Position numbers and translations under genes: made by a program
From: Arthrobacter ulcerisalmonis
Lineage (GTDB): Bacteria; Actinomycetota; Actinomycetes; Actinomycetales; Micrococcaceae
DNA: 64,000 nucleotides
Assembly (NCBI RefSeq): GCF_900609065.1
Contig: NZ_UXAU01000018.1
Location: 1 to 64,000 of the forward strand
Reading direction: 5' to 3'
Shown here: in pieces, positions 12,786 through 21,631 of the stretch
How positions within the stretch are numbered: the stretch's first letter is position 1
Layout of the letters: each line of letters opens with the position of its first letter
The notes under the pieces: generated by a model
Database searches by the model: none
What the model was told of the DNA's origin: nothing
What the model saw: only the letters and a program-made list of their open reading frames with translations

Positions 12786-15700
12786 CTAGACCTCTTCTAC
12801 GGAACTGGGCTCTGCACGAGACAGATCGATGCCCAATTCTTCCGCAGCCGTGAAGACTGCGTCATCAGAGTCACGCATTTCAATTGTGGTTCCGTCGGTG
12901 GAAAGGACTTCCACGTTCAGGCACAGTGACTGCATTTCCTTGATCAAGACCTTGAACGACTCAGGAACGCCCGGCTCGGGGATGTTCTCGCCCTTGACGA
13001 TGGCTTCGTAGACCTTCACGCGGCCATGGATGTCATCGGACTTGATGGTGAGGAGCTCCTGGAGCGTGTAGGCAGCGCCGTATGCTTCGAGCGCCCACAC
13101 TTCCATCTCACCAAAGCGCTGGCCACCGAACTGTGCCTTACCACCCAGCGGCTGCTGCGTGATCATGGAGTACGGGCCGGTGGAGCGCGCGTGGATCTTG
13201 TCGTCCACCAAGTGGTGGAGCTTCAAGATGTACATGTAGCCCACGGAGATCGGATCCGGGAACGGCTCGCCGGAGCGGCCGTCGAACAACCGGGTCTTAC
13301 CGGAGGAATCGATCAGGCGATCGCCGTCGCGGGTGACGTTGGTGGAATCGAGCAGGCCCGTGATTTCTTCTTCCCGGGCGCCGTCGAACACCGGCGTTGC
13401 AACAGTGGTCTGGCCACTCTCGCGCGGCAGGTTCGGCAACTGCTTGACCCACTCGGGCTCGCCCTCGATCTTCCAGCCGGTCTTGGCGACCCAACCGAGG
13501 TGCGTTTCGAGGACCTGGCCCACGTTCATACGGCCTGGAACGCCCAAGGGGTTCAGGACAATGTCAACGGGGGTACCGTCGGCAAGGAAGGGCATGTCTT
13601 CGATCGGCAGGATCTTGGAGATGACGCCCTTGTTACCGTGACGGCCGGCGAGCTTGTCGCCGTCGGTGATCTTACGCTTGGCAGCCACGTAGACGCGGAC
13701 CAACTGGTTCACGCCCGGAGGCAGCTCGTCGTCGTTGTCACGATCGAAGACGCGGACACCGATGACGGTGCCGGACTCGCCGTGCGGAACCTTCAGGGAC
13801 GTGTCACGCACTTCGCGGGACTTCTCGCCGAAGATGGCGCGCAGCAGGCGCTCTTCCGGGGTCAGTTCGGTTTCGCCCTTGGGCGTGACCTTACCTACCA
13901 GGATGTCGCCGGCTTCGACCTCTGCACCGATGTGGATGATGCCGCGCTCGTCCAGGCCGCCGAGGACTTCCTCGGAGACGTTGGGGATGTCACGGGTGAT
14001 TTCCTCGGCACCAAGCTTGGTGTCGCGGGCATCAATCTCGTGCTCTTCGATGTGGATGGAAGAGAGGACATCCTCGGCAACAATGCGCTGCGAGAGGATG
14101 ATGGCGTCCTCGAAGTTGTGGCCTTCCCATGACATGAATGCCACGAGCAGGTTCTTGCCGAGGGCAAGCTCACCCTGGTCAGTTGCGGGGCCGTCGGCAA
14201 TGATGCCGCCAACCTCGAGGCGCTGACCTTCGTTGACCAGGACGCGGTTGTTGTAGCAGTTGCCCTGGTTGGAGCGCGCGAACTTGTTGATGCGGTAGTT
14301 GGTTTCCGTGCCGTCGTCGTTGAGCACAATGACGAGTTCGGCGGAAACCTCGGAGACCACACCGGCCTTCTTGGCGATGGTGACGTCGCCGGCGTCGACA
14401 GCTGCTGCACGCTCCATGCCGGTGCCCACGAAAGGAGCCTCGGAACGGACCAGCGGCACGGCCTGACGCTGCATGTTGGCACCCATGAGTGCACGGTTTG
14501 CATCGTCATGCTCCAGGAACGGAATCAGGGCCGTAGCCACTGACACCATCTGGCGCGGGGAAACGTCCATGAACTCGACCTCGTCGGCGGGAACGAGCAC
14601 GGGCTCGCCTCCACCACCACGGGCGCGGACCAGGACGGTCTCTTCGGCGAACTTCTTGTTCTCGTCCAGCGGCGCGTTTGCCTGGGCGATCAGCACCTCA
14701 GCCTCGTCGTCTGCGGTCAGGTACTGGACGCTGTCAGAAACAACGCCGTCCTTCACCAGGCGGTACGGGGTTTCGATGAAACCGAACGGGTTGATCCGAC
14801 CGTAGGAAGCCAACGAACCGATCAGACCAATGTTGGGGCCTTCAGGAGTTTCGATGGGGCACATACGTCCGTAGTGGGACGGGTGCACGTCACGAACTTC
14901 CATGCCGGCGCGGTCACGGGACAGACCACCCGGGCCAAGCGCGGACAGGCGGCGCTTGTGGGTCAAACCCGACAGCGGGTTGTTCTGGTCCATGAACTGC
15001 GAAAGCTGGGACGTTCCGAAGAACTCCTTGATCGCAGCAACCACGGGGCGGATGTTGATCAGGGTCTGTGGCGTGATCGCTTCGACGTCCTGGGTGGTCA
15101 TCCGCTCGCGGACAACGCGCTCCATGCGGGACAGGCCGGTGCGGACCTGGTTCTCGATGAGCTCGCCCACGGCGCGGATGCGGCGGTTGCCGAAGTGGTC
15201 GATGTCATCGATCTCGACGCGGAGGTCGTGATCCTGGCCATCGCGCTTGCCGGTGAGGGTCTTCTCGCCAGCGTGCAGCGCCACGAGGAACTTGATCATG
15301 GCAACGATGTCTTCAACGTGCAGGACCGAAGCTTCCTTGTCGCCAAGGGAGCGGTCAATGCCAAGCTTGCGGTTGATCTTGTAGCGGCCAACCTTGGCCA
15401 GATCGTAGCGCTTGGAGTTGAAGTACAGGTTGTCCAGCAGGGACTGGGCAGCCTCGACTGTGGGCGGCTCGCCCGGTCGCAGCTTCCGGTAGATGTCCAG
15501 CAACGCGTCTTCGCGGGTTTCGGTGGCGTCCTTCTCCAGGGTTGCCCGCATGGAGTCGTACTGGCCGAATTCTTCGAGGATCTGGCCTTCGGTCCAGCCG
15601 AGTGCCTTCAGCAGCACCGTGACGGACTGCTTGCGCTTGCGGTCGAGGCGAACGCCGACCTGGTCGCGCTTGTCGATCTCCAGCTCAAACCATGCACCGC

Positions 15701-16295
15701 GGGACGGGATGATCTTGGCGGTGAAGATGTCCTTGTCACTGGTCTTGTCCGCGGCGCGCTCAAAGTAAGCGCCCGGGGAACGGACCAGCTGCGAGACAAC
15801 GACACGCTCGGTGCCGTTGACGACGAAGGTGCCCTTCTCGGTCATCAGCGGGAAGTCACCCATGAACACGGTCTGCTGCTTGATTTCGCCCGTGTTGTTG
15901 TTCATGAATTCGGCCTTGACGTACAGCGGAGCCGAGTACGTAGCGTCCCGGTCCTTGCACTCAGCCATGGTGTACTTCGGGTCAGCGAACTCCGGATCGG
16001 AGAAGCTCAGGGACATGGTGCCCTGGAAATCCTCGATCGGGGAGATTTCTTCGAAGATGTCCGACAGGCCGGACGTCGTGGCGACGCTGAGGTCGTTTTC
16101 TTCGACAGCCTTTGCCACGCGTGCCTGCCAGCGCTCGTTGCCGACCAGCCAATCAAAGCTGTCCGTCTGCAAGGCAAGGAGATTCGGAACGTCAAGAGGT
16201 TCGTGAATCTTTGCGAATGAGAGCCGGCGAGTGGCACCATCAGTGCTGTCGGCGGTGTTAGCGGTTTCGTTATTAGAGGTGCTCGAGGCGACCAA
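12786..16295 (-). CDS. rpoB: DNA-directed RNA polymerase subunit beta
   Basis: The 1169-residue catalytic subunit. The start is placed at a TTG (16295, reading [12 protein letters not shown]) because GAAGGA lies at 16302-16307, at normal spacing; an in-frame GTG at 16310 would put that ribosome site inside the gene. The rifampicin pocket near residues 425-455 ([20 protein letters not shown] then LSALG) has the sensitive residues at the Asp516, His526 and Ser531 equivalents. The N-terminal 25 residues are polar and variable. The leader is long, with a promoter candidate about 220 bases upstream. Confidence 0.98.
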   Translation of the reverse strand: MVASSTSNNETANTADSTDGATRRLSFAKIHEPLDVPNLLALQTDSFDWLVGNERWQARVAKAVEENDLSVATTSGLSDIFEEISPIEDFQGTMSLSFSDPEFADPKYTMAECKDRDATYSAPLYVKAEFMNNNTGEIKQQTVFMGDFPLMTEKGTFVVNGTERVVVSQLVRSPGAYFERAADKTSDKDIFTAKIIPSRGAWFELEIDKRDQVGVRLDRKRKQSVTVLLKALGWTEGQILEEFGQYDSMRATLEKDATETREDALLDIYRKLRPGEPPTVEAAQSLLDNLYFNSKRYDLAKVGRYKINRKLGIDRSLGDKEASVLHVEDIVAMIKFLVALHAGEKTLTGKRDGQDHDLRVEIDDIDHFGNRRIRAVGELIENQVRTGLSRMERVVRERMTTQDVEAITPQTLINIRPVVAAIKEFFGTSQLSQFMDQNNPLSGLTHKRRLSALGPGGLSRDRAGMEVRDVHPSHYGRMCPIETPEGPNIGLIGSLASYGRINPFGFIETPYRLVKDGVVSDSVQYLTADDEAEVLIAQANAPLDENKKFAEETVLVRARGGGGEPVLVPADEVEFMDVSPRQMVSVATALIPFLEHDDANRALMGANMQRQAVPLVRSEAPFVGTGMERAAAVDAGDVTIAKKAGVVSEVSAELVIVLNDDGTETNYRINKFARSNQGNCYNNRVLVNEGQRLEVGGIIADGPATDQGELALGKNLLVAFMSWEGHNFEDAIILSQRIVAEDVLSSIHIEEHEIDARDTKLGAEEITRDIPNVSEEVLGGLDERGIIHIGAEVEAGDILVGKVTPKGETELTPEERLLRAIFGEKSREVRDTSLKVPHGESGTVIGVRVFDRDNDDELPPGVNQLVRVYVAAKRKITDGDKLAGRHGNKGVISKILPIEDMPFLADGTPVDIVLNPLGVPGRMNVGQVLETHLGWVAKTGWKIEGEPEWVKQLPNLPRESGQTTVATPVFDGAREEEITGLLDSTNVTRDGDRLIDSSGKTRLFDGRSGEPFPDPISVGYMYILKLHHLVDDKIHARSTGPYSMITQQPLGGKAQFGGQRFGEMEVWALEAYGAAYTLQELLTIKSDDIHGRVKVYEAIVKGENIPEPGVPESFKVLIKEMQSLCLNVEVLSTDGTTIEMRDSDDAVFTAAEELGIDLSRAEPSSVEEV

Positions 16296-16512
16296 GAGGG
16301 ATCCTTCCACAGACCTTCAGGCGTTTTCAGATCTCCCCCGCTGGACGCTGCGGAATGAATCCGCAGTGCTACCAAGTCCGGTTCCGCTATATGACCCGGG
16401 GCCGGCACTGGACATCCTGTGACGTTGTCGACGGCACGTTGGAAGCCAGCTGCCAGGCAAAAGCCCACCGCTATATGAAGGCTGAAGGTAAACAGGGAAG
16501 ACGCAAATATCT
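16296..16512 (-). promoter_or_regulatory. Long rpoB leader
   Basis: No gene in this stretch. It is the predicted 5' leader of rpoB. It has a small hairpin (CTGCGG arms, 16348-16353 with 16361-16366) and two direct copies of CCGCTATATGA (16384-16394 and 16468-16478, 84 bases apart). On the minus strand these read TCATATAGCGG, so they could also be second -10 elements. Confidence 0.45.
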
Positions 16513-16541
16513 ACATTACGGCAAAGCAGCCTACCTGTCTA
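16513..16541 (-). promoter_or_regulatory. Candidate rpoB promoter
   Basis: Minus strand TAGACA (16536-16541), 17-base spacer, TAATGT (16513-16518): one mismatch to the -35 consensus and a fair -10. It predicts a leader of about 210 bases. Confidence 0.55.
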
Positions 16542-16634
16542 CCCCACTTCTGGCTGGATTGCAAGCACCGGTCCTGCCGACCAATTTCCCGCTGCCGCTC
16601 CCCTGCCGTACCCCCGTGCACGCCGAGACAAGGC

Positions 16635-16667
16635 TTCACTGTGCAGGGACAGTCCCTGCACAGTGAA
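16635..16667 (-). terminator. Hairpin terminator after the lipoprotein gene
   Basis: Perfect 15-bp stem (16635-16649 with 16653-16667) and 3-base loop, 57 bases after the lipoprotein stop and upstream of the rpoB promoter. No clear T-run. Confidence 0.7.
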
Positions 16668-16724
16668 CTCTGCCGTCAGGGTGCAGAGCGGCCCGCGCTT
16701 GGGCGGCTGGGGACGGTCAGTGGA

Positions 16725-17207
16725 TCAGAGCTGGAGCGTGACCCCTGCTTCGGTGCAGGTGCCAGCGTTCGCAAACACGGCGTCGCGCACGGCGTCTTTG
16801 GAGGCCTGCTCCGGCTGCCCACCCGAGCCCGCTGCGCTGGAGCGGTCGATGGCCAGCAGTCCCAGGGCAGCAAACAAGCCCTCCAGATCGCCAGCCTCGC
16901 TACTGCCAGCAACGGCCTCACGGGCGGTGCCGGCCGCGCGGTAGATTTCCTCGAACCCCTCTGCGTCTGTACCCTCCAACGCAGCGTATTCGGCATAAAG
17001 GGCGTTGAACTGCTCGCAGACCTCTTTGGCGTTCGACGACGGCGCTCCAGTCGTCAGCGCTCCCTGCGGGGCCGAAGGGGTAGGGTTCGGCGATTGAGCG
17101 GCAGCGCTGGAGCCCAAACCCTCCTCCGACGGTGCCGGGGTAGCCACCGAACACGCAGAAACTCCCAACACCCCTGCCAATGCGGCCAGAACCAGGATCT
17201 TCCTCAA
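16725..17207 (-). CDS. Putative lipoprotein of unknown function
   Basis: A 160-residue protein with a type II signal peptide: basic MRK, hydrophobic core, lipobox GVSAC (Cys19), then a Ser/Pro/Glu-rich linker to about residue 60. The rest (residues 60-160) looks helical and is rich in Ala and Glu, with a last Cys near the C-terminus (AGTCTEAG). Start is a TTG at 17207 with GGGAG six bases upstream. It should be exported and lipid-anchored on the outer face of the membrane. It stands alone between rpoB and the divergent thiolase gene; no family recognised. Confidence 0.75.
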   Translation of the reverse strand: MRKILVLAALAGVLGVSACSVATPAPSEEGLGSSAAAQSPNPTPSAPQGALTTGAPSSNAKEVCEQFNALYAEYAALEGTDAEGFEEIYRAAGTAREAVAGSSEAGDLEGLFAALGLLAIDRSSAAGSGGQPEQASKDAVRDAVFANAGTCTEAGVTLQL

Positions 17208-17434
17208 CGTACGCTCCCTTCGTGCGGCCAGCGGGCGGACGGTGCCCCCGCGAAACTTCCGCCCTCAACCCTACGCAGGGCGCCGCCGTCGTGCACGCCG
17301 TGACCATGGGCAGCTCTCCCCTACCGTGGACCGCAGGACTGCCCGGCCACGTCATTGGGGGCTGTGAATGGCTGCGTGACGGTGATCACGATAGCCTTAG
17401 GCACGTGAATCGGACCGGATCGGAAGGCATCACC

Positions 17435-18634
17435 ATGGGTCAATCCCCAGACAACAGTGACGTTGTCATTTTGGCAGCAAAGCGCACTCCACAGGGCCGA
17501 ATCAACGGCCAGTTGGCCAGCTTCACCGCCGTGGACCTTGGTGCCCGGGCCATCAAGGCAGCACTTGATGCCAGCGGGGTGAAAATCGGCGATGTAGGCG
17601 CCGTCATCATGGGTCAGGTCTTGCAGGCCGGCGCGGGCCAGAACCCCGCACGGCAAAGCAGCATCGCCGCTGATCTCGGCTGGAACGTGCCAGCCGTGAC
17701 CGTCAACAAGGTCTGCCTCTCCGGGCTCAGCGCCATTATCGACGGTGCCCGGCTGATCCGCTCAGGCGAGGCGGAGGTTGTGGTGGCGGGCGGCCAAGAG
17801 TCCATGACCCGCGCGCCGCACCTGCTGCCCGGATCCCGGCAGGGTTGGACCTATGGCTCCATCCAGGCCCTCGACTCGGCGGCCCACGACGGCCTGACGG
17901 ACGCCTTTGACGATGAGTCGATGGGCTTGTCCACCGAGACCCGAAACCTCACCCTTGGTATTGACCGGACCTCGCAAGACACGGTGGCTGCACTCTCGCA
18001 CCAACGTGCCGCACTGGCCGCCAAGAACGGCGTGTTCGACGACGAACTCGTGCCGCTGAGCGTGAAGCAGCGCAAGGGCGATCCCCTGCCCGTGACCGCC
18101 GACGAAGGAATCCGGCCCAACACCAGCGTCGAATCGCTGGCTGGCCTGCGGGCCGCCTTTGCCACCGACGGCACCATCACGGCAGGGAATTCCTCCCCAC
18201 TGTCCGACGGCGCTGCCGCCGTGGTCCTTGCCAGCAGGGGCTATGCCGAGGCGCATGGACTTGAGTACCTGGCGGTGGTGGGAAAGCCCGGCCAGGTAGC
18301 AGGACCGGACAATTCACTGCATTCGCAGCCCTCACATGCCATCGCGGCGGCTTTGGCACGTGCCGGCTGGACCACCGGCGACCTGGACTTCATCGAAATC
18401 AACGAAGCGTTCGGGTCGGTGGCCGTGCAGTCACTGAAGGATTTGGACTACCCCATGGAACAGTGCAACATCCACGGCGGCGCGATCGCGTTGGGGCATC
18501 CGATCGGCGCCTCGGGAGCCCGGCTGGCTGTCACGGCTGCGCACGAACTGAGCCGGCGCGGCAAGGGCAAGGCCGCCGTCGCGCTCTGCGGTGGTGGCGG
18601 TCAGGGCGAAGCGCTGCTGCTGTTCCGCGACTGA
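17435..18634 (+). CDS. Acetyl-CoA C-acetyltransferase (thiolase)
   Basis: A 399-residue thiolase that joins or cleaves acyl-CoA units. The nucleophile Cys94 is in NKVCLSGLS, the NEAFGSV motif is near residues 325-331, GHPIGASG near 354-361 and the second active-site Cys in CGGGGQGE near 386. The start ATG at 17435 has GGAAGG upstream; the frame stays open further 5' but without thiolase homology. The biosynthetic or degradative direction cannot be told. It overlaps the next gene by one base (TGATG), so the two are coupled, although the functions are unrelated. It is divergent from the lipoprotein gene. Confidence 0.93.
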   Translation: MGQSPDNSDVVILAAKRTPQGRINGQLASFTAVDLGARAIKAALDASGVKIGDVGAVIMGQVLQAGAGQNPARQSSIAADLGWNVPAVTVNKVCLSGLSAIIDGARLIRSGEAEVVVAGGQESMTRAPHLLPGSRQGWTYGSIQALDSAAHDGLTDAFDDESMGLSTETRNLTLGIDRTSQDTVAALSHQRAALAAKNGVFDDELVPLSVKQRKGDPLPVTADEGIRPNTSVESLAGLRAAFATDGTITAGNSSPLSDGAAAVVLASRGYAEAHGLEYLAVVGKPGQVAGPDNSLHSQPSHAIAAALARAGWTTGDLDFIEINEAFGSVAVQSLKDLDYPMEQCNIHGGAIALGHPIGASGARLAVTAAHELSRRGKGKAAVALCGGGGQGEALLLFRD

Positions 18635-19176
18635 TGGCGGGAGTACCGCTGGACGGACGCGGGCGGTTCCTGGCTGGTGCTGACCAGCTGGGGCTGCAGG
18701 TTGAGGTGGTGGCGCGTCCCGGCGCCCGCAGCCTCGAGGAAGCCGCCGCACTCCTGGGAATCCGGCCAGCCGACGTCGTCAAATCCCTGGTGGTCAAGCG
18801 CAAGGATGGGACGTTCCTATTTGCCCTGATCCCCGGTGACCGTCAAATTTCCTGGCCCAAGCTGCGGGTACTGGTAGGCGTCAACAAGCTGTCCCTGCCT
18901 GCCGCGGAGGTGGCGTTCGAGGCGACCGGCTACGAGCGGGGAACCATCACCCCGCTGGGCAGCAGCCATCCGTGGCCTGTCTATGCCGACGCGTCAGTGG
19001 CCGGCAAGCGGATCTCCATCGGCGCGGGGGCGCATGGGTTCAGCGCGTTCGTGGGCGCAGATGCGCTGGTGGCTGCATTGGGTGCGGTGGTAGCGGACAT
19101 CTCTGACACCAGACGCAGAAAACCCCGCCCACAACCGTGGACGGGGTTTTCCGAGGAAAAGACGAACGTTACTTGA
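18634..19176 (+). CDS. YbaK/EbsC-type aminoacyl-tRNA deacylase
   Basis: A 180-residue YbaK/EbsC-fold protein. This family clears mischarged tRNA such as Cys- or Ala-tRNA(Pro); the exact substrate cannot be told. Conserved VVKSLVVK with its lysines lies near residues 48-55 and the GxxxxR/SIGAG region near 125-133. The ATG at 18634 overlaps the thiolase stop. The C-terminal 15 or so residues are encoded by the rplL terminator hairpin, and the stop lies 8 bases inside the convergent rplL gene; the natural end of the folded domain is probably near VVADISDT. Confidence 0.88.
   Translation: MAGVPLDGRGRFLAGADQLGLQVEVVARPGARSLEEAAALLGIRPADVVKSLVVKRKDGTFLFALIPGDRQISWPKLRVLVGVNKLSLPAAEVAFEATGYERGTITPLGSSHPWPVYADASVAGKRISIGAGAHGFSAFVGADALVAALGAVVADISDTRRRKPRPQPWTGFSEEKTNVT
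19118..19151. terminator. Bidirectional terminator shared by rplL and the deacylase gene
   Basis: A 10-bp outer stem (GAAAACCCCG 19118-19127 with 19142-19151) plus an inner 4-bp stem (19129-19132 with 19137-19140) gives T4 runs on both strands. It lies 17 bases past the rplL stop but inside the deacylase coding sequence. Confidence 0.85.
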
Positions 19177-19546
19177 CGGTAACGGTTGCGCCGGCAGCCT
19201 CGAGCTGCTCCTTTGCCTTCTCGGCAGCTTCCTTGGTGACGCCCTCGAGGACGGCCTTCGGAGCGCTGTCGACAACGTCCTTGGCTTCCTTCAGACCCAG
19301 GGAAGTGATGGCACGAACTTCCTTGATCACTGCGATCTTCTTTTCGCCAGCAGATTCGAGAACGACGTCGAATTCGGTCTTCTCTTCTGCTTCTTCAGCA
19401 GCTCCGCCACCGGCGGGGCCCGCAACTGCAACAGCAGCGGCGGTTACTTCGAAGGTCTCCTCGAAGAGCTTGACGAACTCGGAGAGCTCGATGATGGTCA
19501 GTTCCTTGAAAGCTTCAATGAGCTCTTCGTTGCTGAGCTTCGCCAT
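19169..19546 (-). CDS. rplL: 50S ribosomal protein L7/L12
   Basis: A 125-residue stalk protein. The N-terminal dimerisation helix ([16 protein letters not shown]) is followed by an Ala/Gly hinge near residues 38-50, then the C-terminal factor-binding domain with [10 protein letters not shown] and [16 protein letters not shown]. It is the second gene of rplJ-rplL, 71 bases after rplJ, and ends in the bidirectional terminator. The last 8 bases overlap the deacylase gene in convergent orientation. Confidence 0.98.
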   Translation of the reverse strand: MAKLSNEELIEAFKELTIIELSEFVKLFEETFEVTAAAVAVAGPAGGGAAEEAEEKTEFDVVLESAGEKKIAVIKEVRAITSLGLKEAKDVVDSAPKAVLEGVTKEAAEKAKEQLEAAGATVTVK

Positions 19547-19617
19547 GGTAGGCGTCCTTCCTGTTGTGGTGATCGCGGCACAAGGGCCTGATCACCGGAG
19601 TCTTATGGGGAGAAGAG

Positions 19618-20199
19618 TTAGTTCTCTTCGGCTGCGGGGGCTTCGGCGGGCGCTTCAGCTTCTGCGGCGGGGGCTTCTTCAGCGGCGGGAGCCTCGGCTT
19701 CTGCCGGTGCACCGTTCTCTTCTTCAAGCTTGAGGCGCAGTGCATCGATGATGCGTGCAGCAGCAGCAGCGGGTGCCTTGAGAATGCCAGCGACCTTGGC
19801 GAGCTGGAGCTCGCGGGACTCGAGGGCAGCCAGTGCGGCGACCTCGGTGGCGTTCAGTGCCTTGCCCTCGAAGTAGCCAGTCTTGATGACAAGCTGCTTG
19901 TTGGTCTTGGCAAAATCCGTCAGGCTCTTGGCAGCGGCAACTGCGTCACCCTTGATGAACGCGATTGCAGTGGGGCCGGCAAGCTGGCCGTCAAATGCTG
20001 CGACGCCTGCTTCCTTGGCTGCAATGGCGGTCAGGGTGTTCTTGACGACCGAGAACTTGGTGTCCTGGCCGAGAGAAACACGCAGCTGCTTGAGCTGTGC
20101 AACGGTGAGCCCACGGTATTCGGTCAGGACAGCGGCGTTCGATTCGTTGAAATCGTTAGTGATCTCAGCTACTGCTGAAACCTTGCTAGGCGTTGCCAT
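19618..20199 (-). CDS. rplJ: 50S ribosomal protein L10
   Basis: A 193-residue stalk base protein with 23S rRNA-binding N-terminal domain (about residues 1-130) and helix that carries L7/L12 dimers. The last 35 residues are a low-complexity Ala/Glu/Pro tail (repeated APAEAEAPAAEE), longer than in E. coli L10 (165 residues). GGAAGGAG ribosome site 5 bases before the ATG. Preceded by an L10-type leader with an attenuator, so expression should be feedback-controlled by L10/L12. Confidence 0.97.
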   Translation of the reverse strand: MATPSKVSAVAEITNDFNESNAAVLTEYRGLTVAQLKQLRVSLGQDTKFSVVKNTLTAIAAKEAGVAAFDGQLAGPTAIAFIKGDAVAAAKSLTDFAKTNKQLVIKTGYFEGKALNATEVAALAALESRELQLAKVAGILKAPAAAAARIIDALRLKLEEENGAPAEAEAPAAEEAPAAEAEAPAEAPAAEEN

Positions 20200-20450
20200 A
20201 ACACTCCTTCCGGGGATAGTGCCGGTATTTCGACGGTCCCCTCAGGATCGCTAAACAAAAAAACGCCCCGCGCAGATGCACGGGGCTTGGCTCAACGCGG
20301 ATAAACCGCGGAACTTTGCTTCGTTCACCTGCGCCGGCCGCCCTGCGTGAGGGGCCTTCGTCCGGAAACCAACTTGATCCCCCGCACACAACTGCAGAAG
20401 TGAGCGATGCTCAGGAGAGTGGATTTCCAACAACCGACGGTCTTTGGTCA
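20200..20450 (-). promoter_or_regulatory. L10 (rplJL) leader RNA
   Basis: The leader of about 250 bases between the candidate promoter and rplJ holds no gene. On the minus strand it has the conserved-looking GGCGCAGGTGAACGAAGC segment (20313-20334 region), an upstream AAAGACCGTCGGTTGTTGG region that can pair with downstream parts, and a factor-independent terminator just before the ribosome site. This layout is that of the L10 leader, in which L10/L12 binding favours the terminator. Confidence 0.75.
20257..20286 (-). terminator. Attenuator in the rplJ leader
   Basis: GCCCCG stem (20265-20270 with 20281-20286) followed on the minus strand by seven T (20257-20263) and then TTTAG. It sits 58 bases before the rplJ start, so it is a premature terminator rather than the end of a gene. 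Confidence 0.85.
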
Positions 20451-20454
20451 TCCC

Positions 20455-20484
20455 AGCTTACGGGAGGTACGCCGCCTGCACCAA
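20455..20484 (-). promoter_or_regulatory. Candidate rplJL promoter
   Basis: Minus strand TTGGTG (20479-20484), 18-base spacer, TAAGCT (20455-20460), just before the L10 leader and just inside the 3' side of the GNAT gene spacer. Confidence 0.5.
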
Positions 20485-20493
20485 ATCGGCGGT

Positions 20494-21624
20494 TCAGGTG
20501 GAACTGGTCATGGTACTGGCCCGCAGTAGTGGAAGTTCCTTCTGCCAGATCCCCGTCACGCCGGCCGTGCTGAAACCAAGTTGCTGGTTCACTGTCAGCA
20601 GGTAGCGATTCTCCGGCGCGTTCCAGGTGTAGATCACCCGCGCGTCGGGGAACTGCTCGGTCAGCCGTTGCATGTTGGCCACCTTGATCAGCAGGCCCAG
20701 CTTGTTGCCGCGGTGCTCCTGGAGTACCAGGGTGTCGTCCTGGAAAACCACGTCAGTTCGGTGCGCCAGCACGCTGATGGTGGTCAGGCCAACCAGCGAA
20801 TCGGAGGCGAGATCCTCCACGGCGGTGACCACCGTGCGCCGGCCCTGGGCAATGGTGACCTCCTCCGCCTCGCGGAGGATGCCGCCGTCGAACACCATAT
20901 CCTGCTCCACCGGCACGCTCAGGGAAGGGTCGACGTCGGCCCCCGCCTGGTTCTCCAGGGTCGCCACAGCCTCCAACCACTGGTCCGGGCAGCGGTCGGT
21001 CCAGTGGTGCAGCTGATACCTGCCGTGGTTCGCATCGTCCGCCTCCGCCTGCAGGTCTGCCACGAGTTTGGTGTCCAGGGGCAGCGCGCAGGAGCTGAAC
21101 TGCTCGATGTGCTGCAGCGTGTAACCGGTCTTCTGCGCGAATTCGACTTCACGGCTCTCCAGCGGCACGAATCCACGGCCCGAGCCGGGCACCAGCTGGG
21201 CCTCCTCAAACTCGTGCAGCGATGCACCGGGATGGTTGGTGTCCACGAGGATCATGCTGCGCCCCTCGCCGCGGACCAAGTGCTCGGCAGCGAGCAGCAA
21301 TTGCCGCCCCACACCTTGGCGCTGGTACTCGGGCAGGATATCCAGGGTGAACTCGGCCACGTCAAGGTTGTCCGTCAGGGGCAGCGCAATATCCACCGCA
21401 CCGACGATCTCGCCTGCCACCTTGGCAACCAAAATCAGTTGCCGTTCGTAGGGGTCCTGCAGCTCCAGCAGTTTTTCCAGTGGACCATAGGCGAGGTCAT
21501 CGCTCCCCCACGTCTGCATCCGGACTTTGCGGCCCACCTCGACGGCGGCCAGGAAGTCAGTAGCATCCGCCCCGTCCAGGTTGTCCGGGATCCACAGCTG
21601 CTCGATCGTCACCTCACCTGCCAT
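20494..21624 (-). CDS. Two-domain GNAT N-acetyltransferase
   Basis: A 376-residue protein with two GNAT-like halves. The N-terminal half has the acetyl-CoA loop QRQGVGRQLL near residues 120-130, and the C-terminal half the degenerate EHRGNKLGLL near 305-314. The architecture resembles mycothiol synthase and relatives, but the substrate is unknown. The start at 21624 is preferred: GGGGTGA lies upstream and it leaves a 7-base gap to the preceding gene, whereas an upstream ATG (21693) would overlap it. It is a paralogue of the broken gene directly upstream, so the pair is a tandem duplication. It is placed between rplA and rplJ. Confidence 0.85.
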   Translation of the reverse strand: MAGEVTIEQLWIPDNLDGADATDFLAAVEVGRKVRMQTWGSDDLAYGPLEKLLELQDPYERQLILVAKVAGEIVGAVDIALPLTDNLDVAEFTLDILPEYQRQGVGRQLLLAAEHLVRGEGRSMILVDTNHPGASLHEFEEAQLVPGSGRGFVPLESREVEFAQKTGYTLQHIEQFSSCALPLDTKLVADLQAEADDANHGRYQLHHWTDRCPDQWLEAVATLENQAGADVDPSLSVPVEQDMVFDGGILREAEEVTIAQGRRTVVTAVEDLASDSLVGLTTISVLAHRTDVVFQDDTLVLQEHRGNKLGLLIKVANMQRLTEQFPDARVIYTWNAPENRYLLTVNQQLGFSTAGVTGIWQKELPLLRASTMTSST

Positions 21625-21631
21625 TGGCGCA

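Noticed and set aside
14930..15015. Rifampicin-resistance change in rpoB
   Set aside because: The cluster has wild-type residues at the Asp516, His526 and Ser531 equivalents.
14874..16220. 448-codon open frame on the plus strand opposite rpoB
   Set aside because: Antisense shadow of rpoB; no family signature.
16355..16666. 103-codon plus-strand frame upstream of rpoB
   Set aside because: No ribosome site, no homology, covers the terminator and leader of minus-strand genes.
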